DNA of 64,000 nt from Microplitis mediator. Taxonomy: Eukaryota; Arthropoda; Insecta; Hymenoptera; Braconidae. The notes under the pieces were generated by a model that searched no databases, was not told where the DNA came from, and worked only from the letters and a program-made list of their open reading frames with translations. The position numbers and the translations under genes were made by a program. The stretch is from positions 2,280,501 to 2,344,500 of the forward strand of contig NC_079979.1 of the NCBI RefSeq assembly GCF_029852145.1, given 5' to 3'. Below are positions 1-11,341 of this stretch, piece after piece. The stretch's first letter is position 1. Every line of letters starts with the position of its first letter.

Positions 1-54
1 AATTGTCGCTGATTAATTGTCCCCGGACTAACAGTCAGGTAACCGTAAATATTC

Positions 55-330
55 AATTTTTGAATTTTTTGCGGTTGCTACTAGAGAATCATGAATTTTC
101 ATATTATTATCGGAGGATAGCGGTACATTTTTTTTAAAATGAGTACTCACAAGTTTCACTTATCTAGAATATTTCATGAGTCGTACTAAGCCCTACAAAT
201 AATCATTTCTTAAAATTATCTGTGAGTTACACCCGGATTGAGGGTCCGTTGATTTAAATTCATCAAAATTTAATGTTCTCGATCGGTTATAATTTTAAAT
301 AATGGCCGTAGAGTAAAAATAAAAAAAGCA
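55..330 (+). repeat. Repeat R1, copy a
   Basis: This stretch recurs at about 7735-8000 and 15250-15500, always in this orientation. All copies share the segment GGTTGCTACTAGAGAATCAT near the left and a GATCGGTTAT segment near the right. The other two copies lie about 1.5 kb upstream of A2 and A3, so R1 appears to be part of the duplicated unit that carries group A genes. Here no gene follows; a LINE fragment begins at 678. I see no coding potential in it. Confidence 0.7.
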
Positions 331-677
331 AATTGTAGCTTCGAGTTTATGGTTTTCAGATCTGGAATTCGAATTCTTTCATCATGCACGGTTCCGGAGA
401 AACCCTAAGAAAACTCACACAAAAAAAATTTTCCAAATTTTTGCTCGTCTTCGAAAAAGTCTATGGGCTTCAATAATTTTTTTTTTGATAATCTGGCCTC
501 ACGACTCTTTCAGGAAATTTGATGCCCTTAAATTTGCTGCCCTCAAAAAGTCTCTACGACGATTTGGCGCCGAGTTATCATTGATCAAAGCAAAAAAGTC
601 CATTTTGGTCGTACAGAGAATGGAAGTAGGGTTTTGAAAACTGCAAGACATTCTCTATAAGATACAATTTGTGACTT
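331..677. other. AT-rich DNA without recognised features
   Basis: No open frame with recognisable similarity, no repeat shared with the rest of the window, and no RNA gene signal is visible. It may be the decayed upstream part of the LINE that follows. Confidence 0.4.
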
Positions 678-2400
678 TTGATTGAAAATTCATACTTACC
701 GTCAAACTGGAAAATAAACATTTTATCCTTATTCAACTGCATCCTTCTCAAAGAAGATACACCAGACAATTGGTCCACTGCGAACCTCTGTATGATTTTT
801 AAAGCGGGAGATCACGAAGATCCGAAAAATTATCGGGGTATAGCCCTGGTCAACTGTTTAACAAAAGTCTTCACCGAACTCCTAAGGAAAAGACTTGAAT
901 CATGGGCTGAGAACTCCACGATCATTCCTGAATCGCAAATGGGATTCAGAGCCACAAGAAGCTGTGCTGAGTCAATTTTCATACTCCAATCAGCAATAGA
1001 TTTTCGTCTTCGTTTGGCAGTCAAGTCCTATGTGCTATTCGTTGATTATAGTCGTACCTTTGATTCTATACCCCATTACAAGCTCTGGCAGAAACTGCTT
1101 AGAAATAAGCACTCAAATCATCAACATCCTAATCAGTCTATACGAAAAAGCTTGTGCTCAAGTTACAGTTGGCAACAGGTTCTCAAATAAATTTAACGTC
1201 ACCGAAGGTGTTCTGCAAGGCGAAAGCGTAAGCCCTCTACTCTTCATCTTATTTATAGCTGATTTCGAAGACTTTCTCCAAAACCATGACTACACTGGTA
1301 TTAACATTAATAACACCCTAGATCTACTTATTCTTATGTGCGCAGACGATACAGTCCTGGCGAACAACGCGACGGATTTAAATAAACTGCTAAGACTACT
1401 AGACATGTACTGCGATCTCAATGGTCTACAAGTTAATGCCAAAAAGACAAAAGTCATAATCTTCAGAAAAGCTGGAAAACTGAAAACAGAAGATATTAAT
1501 CGATTCTACTATAAAGATAACAAAATCGAAATAGTGAGCACAGATAAGTACCTAGGAGTCTTGATTTCTTCCACAATGCTTGGTCTGAAGTTCGCAAACT
1601 AAGCCATCAAAAAAGCTAAAATGGCAACTGGACCTATCTGAGCCATTGAATGCTTTGCTAAAAATGTATCCTGGGATGCAAATGCCAAATTATTTAATTC
1701 AATGGTAAAATCTACTCTATTTTACGCTTTTCCTGTTTGGGGGCTTGTCTACGCCGAGAAGATTGAGACAATCCAAGCTGATCATTTCAGAAAAGGACTA
1801 TGCTTACCTAGAAACACACCTAATCATGCACTACGACTAGAACTCGGCCTTTCTAAACTTTGTCTTACCGCATACAAACTGTCTATGAAATTTTTGATAA
1901 ATATATTGGAGTCTAAAAATGATAGACTGGCTAAAACCTGCTTCTTACGTCCAGTAGATCTATGTGATGATCCACGAGGGATGATAGGTGATTCAAACTA
2001 CAACTAGGCAGCACAAATGAAAAGCATTCTTGCCAGAATGAATGCATCCTACCTTTGGGGAAACTGGCATGTGTCAGTATGGAGAGCAAACCTGTCCCCG
2101 GCACTAAATAATCTCATACTTACTCTGAGGCAAGAAGACATCATTGCATTTGAAAACTCTAGAACGTGTCTCTTTTACTTTCCCGTACCTCCGCAAATCT
2201 GTGCTGCCTATCATCTCACTCGACACTCTTCAATTTTTTATAAGCGCATTATCACTCAGTTGAGACCGGCCAACTAATACATTACTATTATTCCTACCCA
2301 CCAAGGAGTCTCCAAAATAAATCCGAAAAATGACTGCCAGCTCTGTAATCATAATCAACCCGAGACAGTTGACCACGTGCTGTTTTCCCTTCCCAGAAAA
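678..2400 (+). pseudogene. Non-LTR (LINE) reverse transcriptase fragment
   Basis: Translated pieces in shifting frames give an ordered but broken reverse transcriptase. The segment NYRGIALVNCLTKVF and the GFRATRSCAES region lie in the first piece (678-1190). Motif A (LFVDYSRTFDS) follows, then a frameshift near 1100. Motif B (LQGESVSPLLFILF) and motif C (CADD, where Y/FADD is usual) lie in 1112-1602. The thumb-like region KTKVIIFR and a C-terminal stretch run on in 1702-2007 and 2017-2277. Around 2335-2395 a CxxC...H pattern followed by ETVDHVLF matches the zinc-binding tail common in LINE ORF2. There is no endonuclease domain upstream, so the copy is 5'-truncated. Its end is cut by the GATC-word element. 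The clade is not determined. This copy cannot make a working protein. Confidence 0.85.
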
Positions 2401-3055
2401 AAAAATTTAGATCTGTTCTGATCAAATTAGATCAGCTCAGATCAAATTTGATCACAATTTATACTGAACCCAGATCAGAGTAGATCTGATTTGATCTGTT
2501 CAGATCAAACTAGATCTGATCAGATATGACATTTTTTTTTGGGGAAAAATACTCCAGATCTACTTGTTAGAGTCAGAGATTATATATGTCAAATTCCGGA
2601 TGTCAGTATTCATAAGAAAGTCATGTATCCATGTATATAAAGTATCTATATGAATATCAGATAATATCGATAGTAGATTATTATCATGATTATATTTCCT
2701 AAAATAAAAGAATTATTAGCTGAATAAACAAAAAAATGTATTCGTTTTAATTACGATAGACATTTTAGAATTATCAAAATTTAGGTGAATGTGTCAAAAT
2801 TCAGCTAGTTAATTTTATAATTATAATATAATGTGAAGAAGTATTTCTTTATAATTTGATCAAATCTAATCTGATCAGAGCAGATCTGAACTTTTTTCCC
2901 GAGAAAAAGTTATATCAGCTCAAATCTGATTCGATCCGTACCGATCCAATTAGTTCTATTTATATTTACTTCATAAATTGATCGTTTAATCAATGTTTAT
3001 CTATTTTGATTTGACTAGATTTACGTTGATCTAACTCGATTTAGGTTGATCTGAT
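2394..3055. repeat. GATC-word inverted-arm element (family A-word)
   Basis: The word AGATCTGATC and close variants are repeated many times in a left arm (about 2405-2530) and in a right arm (about 2855-3050), with an AT-rich unique core between. The arms are inverted. The left outer end reads an A-run followed by AGATCTGTTCTGATC. The reverse complement of about 2860-2905 gives GGGAAAAAAGTTC followed by AGATCTGCTCTGATC. The element interrupts the 3' end of the LINE fragment. No ORF of note is present, so it looks like a non-autonomous DNA element with arrays of a short sub-terminal motif. The superfamily is unknown and the exact ends are uncertain. Confidence 0.6.
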
Positions 3056-3160
3056 TTGAATGCGCACTAACTTCATCTTACACAATTTCAGCAGAGGGTC
3101 CAACATAGTTAGGTGATTGCCCACAGCTTTTTTTCAAATCTTCACTTTCCTTTTCTTATA

Positions 3161-3690
3161 GCCCTGGAATATATTATTTATTAAAAAGAGCATAGGTTTC
3201 AACTTGAAGAGCTCGCTGTTCAAAGTTGCAGCTAGCTAGCAAATCAGCTGCTTTAGATGCTTGTCAGTAACATCCTTATAGCTCTCAGCATCTTTACCCC
3301 TCTGTAAAACACTAAATCTTTTCTGTAAATCATCAAGTTTTCCAACTAGTTCATCCTGCCTGGGTTTCAAAATATTACACTTATCATGCAGATGATTCGT
3401 TGACTATTGCAACTCACCTGATTTTTCCAGTTCATCAAGTTTATCAAGCTGAGCTACACATTAATCTAAATTTGACATTAAATTCAGCAGTCTAGTTTCA
3501 GAACAAACAGGACACTTCCTTCTAACATATTCCACTGCTTCAGTCACTGTTCCGAGACTAAATTTCAACTTGACACAGGCCGGATGAAATTTATGATGAT
3601 ATTGACACTTAGCTTCAATGCGATGAGTAGCATCAGTGATTTCGGAAGAGCACAGAACACCCGGCATTATCGCAGATGATTTACTCATAA
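3161..3690 (-). pseudogene. LINE ORF1-like fragment (PHD-like finger and coiled coil)
   Basis: On the minus strand 3461-3688 encodes 75 residues with a Cys/His series (CSS, CQYHHKFHPACVKL, KCPVC) that resembles the PHD-like finger found near the start of ORF1 in several insect LINEs. Downstream (3190-3460, minus) the translation is rich in Leu, Lys and Glu (LDKLDELEKSGELQ, DELVGKLDDLQKRF), as expected of a coiled coil, but has stop codons. It is most likely a decayed ORF1 of a LINE, possibly not the same one as the RT fragment since the strand is opposite. A host PHD-finger gene is less likely given the stops and setting. Confidence 0.55.
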
Positions 3691-4745
3691 ATCATCAAGT
3701 CTAACTTCAAAAATAATAAAATACTATATCTCCAATAGCAAGAGAAATAATAAGTAAAAGATGAAATCTTAAGCATACACGAATTCACGAAAAAATTCCA
3801 AATCCAAACTTTCTAATTTTAATAACTAGACTGTCAAGCCGGGCAACCCGAAAGCCCTTTTTTACGACTTGCAGGATCCGCTGGGGCCATAAACCGTGGG
3901 TACAACGCAGCGCTCGAGCAGGACCACCACATCTGGAACGTCTCAAATCTCTCTTTGCCTAAGTTTTTTTTTATACAAACTTTCTTTCAGTGAAAAGGAA
4001 TGTTCAACAATAATTTCGTTATTTCGAACTGGAATATTCTGGATCGTTTCAACGGAAAAATACTCGGGTACAGTCGAGTCCTTTTTTTTCATACTTTTTT
4101 TCAAACGCCGAGTCCTGAGACCCAAGTCAACGAAGTCAGCTGCTTCCGATCCGTCTTAGTGAACAGTTCTGGGATTCCAAATCTCTCTCTGCATTCAAAT
4201 TTCACGTCAGTTATCTCATTAGTCTTACATTTTGTCATCACCAATTTAGTGCTCAGTGCTTCACTTGCAGGCAGCGATCGTTGTGACCGGCGTGTTCCTG
4301 ATGACAACCTAATTCTGCAGATCCAGATATTTCTTTTTCATCAACTCGCAGCAGGTGTCAGCTATCATCACACACTTTGATACGCAGCAGCCCGCTACTA
4401 CGAACTCGACAGCGAGCTATCATACAACGAAATTTGCAATCGAAGGGTTTGCTATTATTTACTATAATTAGCAAGTTGGTACGTACCACACATAAACGAT
4501 GCGCTCTCTGGGTAGATTTAAAACTATATCTATTGCTCGGCCAGCGATTCCTATACTTCTGGTCTTATTTTCATACTCCACTTACTTACTACCACTCTCT
4601 TACTATCCTCATAGGAGATCAGGAATATCATGCACGTATCTTCCCTCTCTCAGAATACTTTCAAGCTCATGACTCCTATCGCAGTCATGGATACCTGAAA
4701 GCTGTCTACTCAGTATCACGACTCCCATCACAGTCGTGGATCCCT
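3691..4745. other. Unassigned intergenic DNA
   Basis: About 1 kb with mixed composition and only short frames on both strands. None has a recognisable domain, codon pattern or splice structure. No similarity to the cassette family or the other repeats was noticed. It may hold a decayed mobile element. Confidence 0.4.
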
Positions 4746-4862
4746 GAGAGCATACGAGAGTTCTGGAGTACGAGAGTTTGAGAGTTCGAAAGTACGAGAG
4801 TTCGAGAGTACGAGAGTTCGAGAGTACGAGAGTACGAGACTACGAGAGAACGAGAGAACAAG
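4746..4862. repeat. Minisatellite of GAGAGTACGAGAGTTC-type units
   Basis: A short tandem array of imperfect 8-10 bp half-units (TACGAGAGT and TTCGAGAGT) that form a loose 16-20 bp higher unit. About a dozen half-units are present. The units are contiguous with no spacers, so it is not a CRISPR array. Open frames through it on both strands are a by-product of the repeat. Confidence 0.8.
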
Positions 4863-5390
4863 TGAACGAGGCAAGCAGACGTTGGAGCAGATTTGGGAAT
4901 GTGCACGCCCGTCAGCTAAAAACGCTGCGTAAATCATCTCCAGTTGCCGTACAATCGCAAGCCAGCGTCAATTTCTAGTTCTACCCTCAACAATTTCTAC
5001 TTACACCAGAACAAGAAAATTCACCGCAGCCGTATTAATGTTTATTAAATAAATTACACACATACAAACGAAACAACTTCCGATCCATAAATTTTCGACT
5101 TTCTATATAAAACGTGACTTGTTTCAGCTTGAAAAGTTCATGAAAAAACAATTACACACACGAGTATTTTCAAGCTCGAAGAAATCGAAAATGTATTCAC
5201 ACTATTGTTTGCAAGTTCAAGGAGTTCGGAAACAGCGGGAAGTTTTGTGACTGGCCCGCAGAGCCAAACGATGCGCACAGTTTTTTTACTTATTTCAGCA
5301 AGGAAATGATGGCGTGATTCTTGTTGGACGAATAATTTCAGTAAATATCTTGAAATTGCTGACAGGGGATATAGAATTCTGAATAATTGT
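4863..5390. repeat. Unassigned DNA with a right-end fragment of repeat T
   Basis: From about 5110 to 5275 the sequence matches the right end of the T repeat family: a CTCGAAGAA / GAAAATGTATTCACA segment followed by AGCGGGAAGTTTT and CTGGCCCGCAG. The left part of T is missing, so this is a truncated copy. The rest of the span shows nothing I can assign. Confidence 0.6.
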
Positions 5391-5653
5391 TGGCAACAAT
5401 GAAGATGTTATGTACAATAGATTTCAATATTTGGAATAGAAATAAATTAAGAAGTTTTTTTATTGATTAACGAGTTTATTAAAAATAGTTGACAGAAGGA
5501 TATCAATGTGACAAAAGGATATTATTTCATCAAATAATTAGAAAATATACTATACATATGACCTTATTTTTGCCGTACAATAGATCTGCAGCATGGTGGT
5601 CATTGTGGAAAAAATTACTAATTCTTTCTAGTGGGTGTCGGAGTGTCAAGATT

Positions 5654-6063
5654 TCAATCCAACTTCTTCGGTGGTAGGTCCTTGGGAGATAGAACATCCA
5701 TGACATAAAATACAAAATCGAGGGCAGTGTCGACAATGAGGGCAACTTCTCCTGTCGAATTTCCAGAAACAGTATTTACCCCTGAATTATTATGAGATCC
5801 AAAATTAGGACCGACTTCTTGAGGTCCGTCATTTGGAGTAAGGCCAGCTTGTGACGGACTTTGTTGAGCGGAGGTACCATTTCCCAATGGATTACATTGA
5901 GAACTTATCACCAGAGTTGCTACTAGCTGCAGAAAAAAAATATCAATCATATCTTTCCTTCGATAATAAAATTCAGTGATAAGGTTATGAAAAAGTACAA
6001 GGAACTATTTTTTATTGTTAAAAAAAAATTTACACTTACCAGAAACAAAAGATTGAGCTTCAT
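5654..6063 (-). CDS. Predicted secreted cassette-family protein A1
   Basis: A two-exon gene: exon 1 at 6040-6063 (minus) encodes MKLNLLFL and ends at a GTAAGT donor. The intron ends in CTGCAG, and exon 2 runs from 5926 to the stop at 5654-5656. The product is 98 residues. It starts with a signal peptide (MKLNLLFL then LVATLVISSQC), so it should enter the secretory pathway. The mature part is short, acidic and polar, with two possible N-glycosylation sites (NNS, NST) and the tail SPKDLPPKKLD. It has no cysteine pattern and no domain I know. A2 is a close paralogue in opposite orientation 3.2 kb away. The promoter has TATAAATAG and the conserved family block. Two AATAAA-type signals follow the stop (about 5465-5500). 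The start is the only ATG before the donor, and splicing is supported by identical structure in A2 and A3. The function is unknown; an effector-like secreted peptide is an inference. Confidence 0.75.
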
Positions 6064-6099
6064 CTTGATGCGTCGGTTTCAACACTAAGAGTAATAACT

Positions 6100-6240
6100 G
6101 AAGGTATAACTAGCTATTTATAGTAATTAACAAACAAGAAACACAAAGGAATCCATCGACTGGGGATTTCCGATTACGTAGATTTCGATAAAATTTATCA
6201 TACATTGAATTAACGACTTATTTTTTTTAATGTCGTCCTC
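6100..6240 (-). promoter_or_regulatory. Conserved cassette promoter of A1
   Basis: On the minus strand TATAAATAG lies at 6114-6122, about 50 bp upstream of the ATG. Above it is a block of about 120 bp shared with A2, A3, A5, B5, B6, B7 and B9. The block holds AAGTCGTTAATT, an ATGATAAATTTTATCGAAAT-like stretch, a GGAAATCCCCAG stretch and ATTCCTTTGTGTTT. Conservation between otherwise diverged paralogues suggests shared control. No known factor site was assigned. Confidence 0.65.
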
Positions 6241-6862
6241 TATTGTTATCGAATGGGCATTTTCCCGAAGGGTGATTCTTCAATTTTCTGTTGAGATTGT
6301 ATATTAATTATTATTTCACGAATCTTCATTGGTTTTCTAACAGATTCCATTCAAGAATCTGAAAATTAAATAGTCACTGAATGGAGCCCAATTGCCATAT
6401 GTATATTGCCTGCCACAATTAAAAAAAAATTTCTCAGGTTGATCTGAAATTTTGACTTCTATTTTTTAATATTAAAGTTGACAAAATTTTGCATGTTAAC
6501 AAAAAATATTAATGCATGTTAAGTAGTTTACATAGAAATCGGAAAAACCCAGCCACAGTCAATTAAATTAATGACTTTTTTATCTAATTACCACTCTTTT
6601 GAATTTACAAAACACATTAAAATAGATTGAAAAAATACATTATCATGCAATTAATAAGCTCACAAAGAACTGAAAAAATCGATACTAAATTTTATTTATT
6701 TTATTCGCCAAATTCAAAAATATTTTACAAAAATTTGGAAAATCCAAAAGTGTACGACTCATGATACTCATTTTTTATGAAATAATAAAATAATAATAAA
6801 AAAATGGCAGGAAGCACGAATAAATTTAAAATATATAAAATTTTCTTTCCTTAAAATTTGTT

Positions 6863-6895
<33 letters not shown>

Positions 6896-7734
6896 ATATT
6901 AGTATTTTTTTTATAATTATAAAAGAACCTACTCAAAATATCTCGATTAATAATAAAAACAAAAAAAATAGATGTAAATATAAAAAAATCGAACCCAAAA
7001 AATTCAGGCTTACGAATTAGCAAAAAAAAAAAAAACAGCTGTACTAGGATAGTAATTCGCAAGTGCCCCTGGTGGAATAAATGTACGTATAATGTATAGG
7101 TATAGATATATCGGCATCCATGTTAATTTTACATCGATATATATAGATATAGTTATACAGCCTTTTTATTCTTTTATTAATTGTAATTAAACGACACTGA
7201 GTTACCTAGCTATTTGCAATAGGGGATCTACAAATCCTTCAAAGAATTTAAAAAAAAAAAATTTGATTCAATTACTGCATTTTTTCGTAAGTTATTGTGT
7301 CTACGGGTTTCATACTTGACGGACAGGAAATTTTTTTAGACTATTTTGATGTTTTTTCCGTTTTTATTGAACTAAATAAATTTTTGAAAAGTATGGAACT
7401 AATCTCTATTAAATTATCTTCAAAATAGTATGCAACATATCTCAATTCCGTAAACTAATAAGGGTATAATAATTGAAATAGTTACCGAAGTGAGGCGAAT
7501 CAAATTTTTCGATCGTAAAGCACATCTCAGATGCTTCGCATCATGAGTCGTGCAATAATCCAAGTAATGACCTTGATATTATTCAAAAATCATAACTGAT
7601 TAAGATCTACGAGGAGTAACTGATATTTTCTTCGGGGATATTAACCCGTGTAACCAATCATATTGTTGCATTATCGTTTGGATCAATGGTTCACGGATCT
7701 ATTGTCGTTTGTCCAACTGCCGCGTTACCATAGA
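6241..7734. other. A1 upstream flank and AT-rich spacer
   Basis: Up to about 6690 the minus strand matches the upstream flanks of A2 (8090-8350 plus 8996-9110) and A3, so it belongs to the inverted duplication. Here it is uninterrupted, so it serves as the empty site for the insertions in A2 and A3. From 6691 to 7734 the DNA is very AT-rich, with a 28-base T run at 6864-6891 and TATAGATA-type words at 7080-7165. No gene is seen. Confidence 0.6.
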
Positions 7735-8000
7735 TATTCCATTTTTAAATTTTTTTCGGTTGCTACTAGAGAATCATGACTTTTCGTATTATTATCGGTG
7801 GAAAGCGAGTAATATTTCTGTTAAAGTTAGTACTAACAAGTTTTACTTATCTAGAATATTGCATGAGTTTTACCAAACCCTACAAATAATCATTTCTCAA
7901 AATTATCTGTGGGTTACACCCGGATTGAGGGTACGTTAAGATAAATTCATAAAAATTCAATGTTCTCGATCGGTTATGATTCTTAATAATCTTAAGGTCA
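7735..8000 (+). repeat. Repeat R1, copy b
   Basis: Matches 55-330 and 15250-15500 in the same orientation. It forms the far upstream part of the A2 unit; the A3 unit has the same arrangement. A short open frame at 7709-7939 lies in the repeat and is not supported as a gene because its frame is not kept in the other copies. Confidence 0.75.
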
Positions 8001-8359
8001 TTAATTGGATTATTAATAAAATTTTATCGAATTTAACAAACAAAATTAAAAAATAAGATTTTATCAGGACTTTGTTAGCTTATTAATTGCATGATAATCT
8101 ATTTTTTAAATCTACTGTAATGTCTTTAGTAAACTTAAAAGAGTGGGAACTAAATTAAAAGCCATTAATTTTATTAACTGTGATTGCATTTTTTTATTTT
8201 TTTTTATAAAATACTTATCATGCATTAATATTTTTAAATGTAAAATTGTGTCGATTTTAATATTAATAAATTGATGTCAAAATTTCAGATTAGCTTGAGA
8301 AATTTTTTTTCTTATAGCAGAAAATTTACCTATGGAAATTGGGCGCCATTACGTAAATA

Positions 8360-8992
8360 TAATAAAGGGTGGGGGGTAGGGTAGGGTAGGCAAAACGGGG
8401 TATTCCCAAAATTTTATAAAAAAAATTTTCTTTCTTAAATGTTTTTTAAATATTTCAAAATTACTTCTGTAAATATAATTGAGCATTATTTTGAATATAT
8501 TTTCCTAAACTATTTCAAAAATCAAGTGTCATGCAAAAATTGTTAACGGCTTTTGTTTTATGATAAAATCCAATAAAATTTTTTTTTTCCGTTGCATCCA
8601 ATTATTGTGTGAAATTTAATTTATCTTTATACACTGGTCACAAAAATTAAGGGATAATTCTATGAATTTTGATAAATCTATATGAAATTCTATTAAATTT
8701 CGCTGTACAGTCTTAATAAATTGTGGAAAATTTCATAAAATTGTGTAAAACTTAATAAAATTTTATAATATTATATACAGTTTTATAAAATGTTTCAGAA
8801 TTTCATAAAATTACATTAATTTATTACGTTTCTCACTCGGACCTTACTTTATAAAATTTTATTGTATTTTGTAAAACTCTACAAAATTGTATGAATTTCT
8901 ATAAAATCTTACAGAATTTCATAAAATTTCATAAGAACCTTTTTTTCCCGGGTAGCACTTCCTTAAGTACTCTATTTTGTCCTCCTGTCCCT
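8360..8992. mobile_element. TATAAAATTT-word inverted-arm insertion (family B-word)
   Basis: The ancestral upstream sequence, seen uninterrupted at A1 (reverse strand) and A3 (16620-16670), is split here by about 630 bp. The left end is G-rich (GGGTAGGCAAAACGGGGTA). The right end, read in reverse complement, gives GGACAAAATAGAGTA, an imperfect terminal inverted match. Inside, variants of TTTCATAAAATTTTAT are repeated about 20 times in both directions (8650-8940), ending next to TTTTTTTCCCGGG. No ORF is present. I read it as a non-autonomous DNA element; the class and exact target duplication are not resolved. Confidence 0.6.
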
Positions 8993-9105
8993 TATATTTT
9001 TTTAGATTCTTCACTGGAAGATGTTAGGAAATTAATAGAAATTCGTGAAATAACAATTAATATATGAAATCAATAAAAAATTGAAGAATTACACTTCGGG
9101 AAAAT

Positions 9106-9270
9106 GTCCATTTGATACCAATAGAGGACGACATTATAACAAATAAGTCGTTAATTCAATGTATGATAAATTTTATCGAAATCTACGTAATCGGAAATCC
9201 CCAGCCGATAGACTTCTTTGTGTTTTTCGTTTGTTAATTAGTATAAATAGCTAGTTATGCCTTCAGTTAT
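9106..9270 (+). promoter_or_regulatory. Conserved cassette promoter of A2
   Basis: TATAAATAG lies at 9242-9250 and CTTCAGTTATTA, containing an arthropod Inr-like TCAGT, at 9262-9273. The spacing of about 22 bp from TATA to TCAGT is shorter than usual, so the true start may lie slightly downstream. The upstream block with AAGTCGTTAATTC, the TTTTATCGAAATCTACG stretch and the CCCCAGCCGAT stretch is shared with the other family members. Confidence 0.65.
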
Positions 9271-9300
9271 TACTCTTATTTTTGAAAGCGACGCATCAAG

Positions 9301-9709
9301 ATGAAGCTAAATCTTTTTTTTCTGGTAAGTGTACATTTTTTTTCAACAATAAAAAATAGTTCCTTGTACTTTTTCATAACCTTATCACTGAATTTTATTA
9401 TCGAAGAAAAGATGTGATTGATATTTTTTTCTGCAGCTAGTAGCAACTCTGGTGATAAGTTCTCAATGTAATCCATTGAAAACTGAAGCCTCTACTCCAC
9501 AACATCCGTCGCAAGTTGGCCTTGCTTTAAATGACGGACCTCAAGAAGTCAGTCCTAGTGTTGAATCTCATAATAATTCAGGGGTAAATACTGTTTCTGG
9601 AAATTCGACAGGAGAGGTTGCTCTCATTGTTGACACTGCCCTCGATGGTGTATTTTATGTCATGGATATTCTATCTCCCAAACGCTTACCACCGAAGAAG
9701 TTGGATTGA
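9301..9709 (+). CDS. Predicted secreted cassette-family protein A2
   Basis: Exon 1 (9301-9324) encodes MKLNLFFL and is followed by GTAAGT. The intron ends in CTGCAG at 9431-9436, and exon 2 is 9437-9709, giving 98 residues. The signal peptide continues in exon 2 (LVATLVISSQC). The mature part matches A1 closely (GVNTVSGNSTGEVALIVD, tail SPKRLPPKKLD) but differs in the stretch after the signal peptide (KTEASTPQHPSQVG against A1's GNGTSAQQSPSQAG). Two NxS/T sites are kept. Two AATAAA signals lie at 9864 and 9880. The gene is the plus-strand arm of an inverted repeat whose other arm carries A1. Both copies are intact, so both may be expressed. The role is unknown; secretion is inferred from the hydrophobic leader. 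Confidence 0.75.
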
Positions 9710-10560
9710 AATCTTGACACTCTGACACCCACTAGAAAGAATTAGTAATTTTTTCCACAATGACCACCATGCTGCAGATCTATTGTACGGAAAAAATATG
9801 GCCATATTTATAGTATATTTTCTAACTATTTGATACATTAATATCCTTCTGTCAACTTTTTTTAATAAACTCGTTCATCAATAAAAAAACCTCTTAATTT
9901 ATTTCTATTCCAAATATCGTCACCTATTGTACATAATATCTCCATTGTACCCATCAAATATTCAAGATTCTCTAGCTCTTTTCAGCGATTTCAAGATTTT
10001 TACTGTTTTTTGCATTCCAACAAAAATCAAAGCATCATTTCCTTACTACTTATCGTCATAAAATGTTCGTTCAAAATATAATAATTTGAAAAATTCAACG
10101 AAAATGATTATTGTTGTCGATCGTTGGTTTAAAAGTTGTCAGAACTTCGTCGTAATACTCATGGAAATTTAAAAATATATATGTAAAATGTGTACCAATA
10201 AAATCCTAAATCTTGAAGAAAAAAATACAAAACAAAGAATGATTTCACAAATGCATCCGATAATATTGGGCTTTGTTTTAAATCCTTTAATGTTCTTGAA
10301 GTTATTGCATATTTTCCGTGTACTTATAATATATTATATGATATCTGCCACACAAACTTATTTCATAATTATCGAAATAAATAAAAAAAAAAAAACCACC
10401 TCTACAAATTTATCAGTACATACATTTTCTATCAATAACGATACTAAATTAAATTTTATTATTTCTTACAGAAAAATAAACAAGTTTTTGTGTAAAGAAG
10501 TTGTTTAAGTTTTCTCCATTCTTAAATATTCCATTAATTCTTTAAAAATTTAAGATTCTC
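9710..10560 (+). other. A2 3' flank, duplicated near A5
   Basis: The 3' UTR and downstream flank to about 10480 match 25790-26400 downstream of relic A5: the same order of an AATAATTTGAAAAA stretch, an ATACCAATA stretch, an ATACTTATAATATA stretch and an ATCGAAATAAATAAAAA stretch. This shows the duplicated unit extends well past the gene. An open frame of 106 codons at 10188-10508 is AT-rich, is not kept in the other copy, and is probably chance. Confidence 0.55.
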
Positions 10561-10659
10561 ATTTCTACCTTGATTTGAATGAATTTTTAAAGGAAGAACA
10601 TGACTAAAAATAACATGACATATATCAATGCTTCGGCGATTGTGTATGTTTGATAATTG

Positions 10660-11000
10660 AGAAGTGGAATTACTTCTGACCACCTTGTAAATTAATCTGT
10701 GACGACCAAAATTAAACGATTTCTAGACGAAGATTTAGTTATTACAGCTACTACATGTAGACCGAAGATATCAATTGCGATTTTTTCAAACTGTGACCTG
10801 GCATTGTGAATCCGATCTTCGGCTTTAGTTTTGCCGACCTTACAATTCTTACACCATAACATCCTATTTACAAGTTGCCCAATGAAATCTCAGACCAATT
10901 TTGACAAAAGTCTTAATGATTCCAAAATATCAACCAGATTGAGAGTTACGTGCTTCATGAAGAACATGCGTTAGTTTATTTCTTGGAATAATAATTTGCC
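10660..11000 (-). pseudogene. Decayed Gypsy integrase fragment
   Basis: The minus-strand translation gives pieces of a Ty3/Gypsy integrase: RMLWCKNCKVGKTKAED (the CxxC of the HHCC finger), then FEKIAIDIFGLHV (the first catalytic Asp region) and SSRNRLILVVTD. Stops and frame breaks are frequent. It may belong to the same dead element as the RT/RNase H fragment at 14790-15240, but a LINE fragment and other DNA lie between. Confidence 0.65.
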
Positions 11001-11145
11001 AAAAATTTTTTGAGATATTTATAGGATCATATTTTTTATAAAGTATATCATTTTTTCATTCTAAAGAATCCCAATAGAGTAGATAAACTGTAAAAATAGA
11101 GTTAAAATGAGAAATAGACTGCTAATCTGGTGTGGGATTTTTAAC

Positions 11146-11300
11146 TTCCCGCTATGGAAATCGGCAATTTTCGAAAAATTCGGGAAGTTCTTGGTTTCAC
11201 CCCGACTCTCAAAAATCGGGTTTTCATCATATGTTGACGTTAAAAGGTGGTAGGATGCAATTCCGAATTTTTTAGAGAGATGTATGTATGTGTGTGTATC
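11146..11300 (+). repeat. Repeat T, left-end fragment
   Basis: Begins AACTTCCCGCTATGGAAAT and continues through CGGGAAGTT, GGTTTCACCCCGA and a TGTATGTATGTGTGTGT tract, the standard left third of the T family. The rest of T is absent. At 11301-11341 a 12-bp perfect inverted repeat (CTCAATAATTAG / CTAATTATTGAG) directly follows. Confidence 0.7.
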
Positions 11301-11341
11301 CTCAATAATTAGCTAGTATATCAAGGCTACTAATTATTGAG

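Noticed and set aside
4706..4978. Overlapping frames and a CRISPR-like look of the GAGAGTACGAGAGTTC array
   Set aside because: The units are contiguous, imperfect and without unique spacers: a minisatellite.
10188..10508. 106-codon frame downstream of A2
   Set aside because: AT-rich and the paralogous flank at 26100-26400 does not keep the frame.
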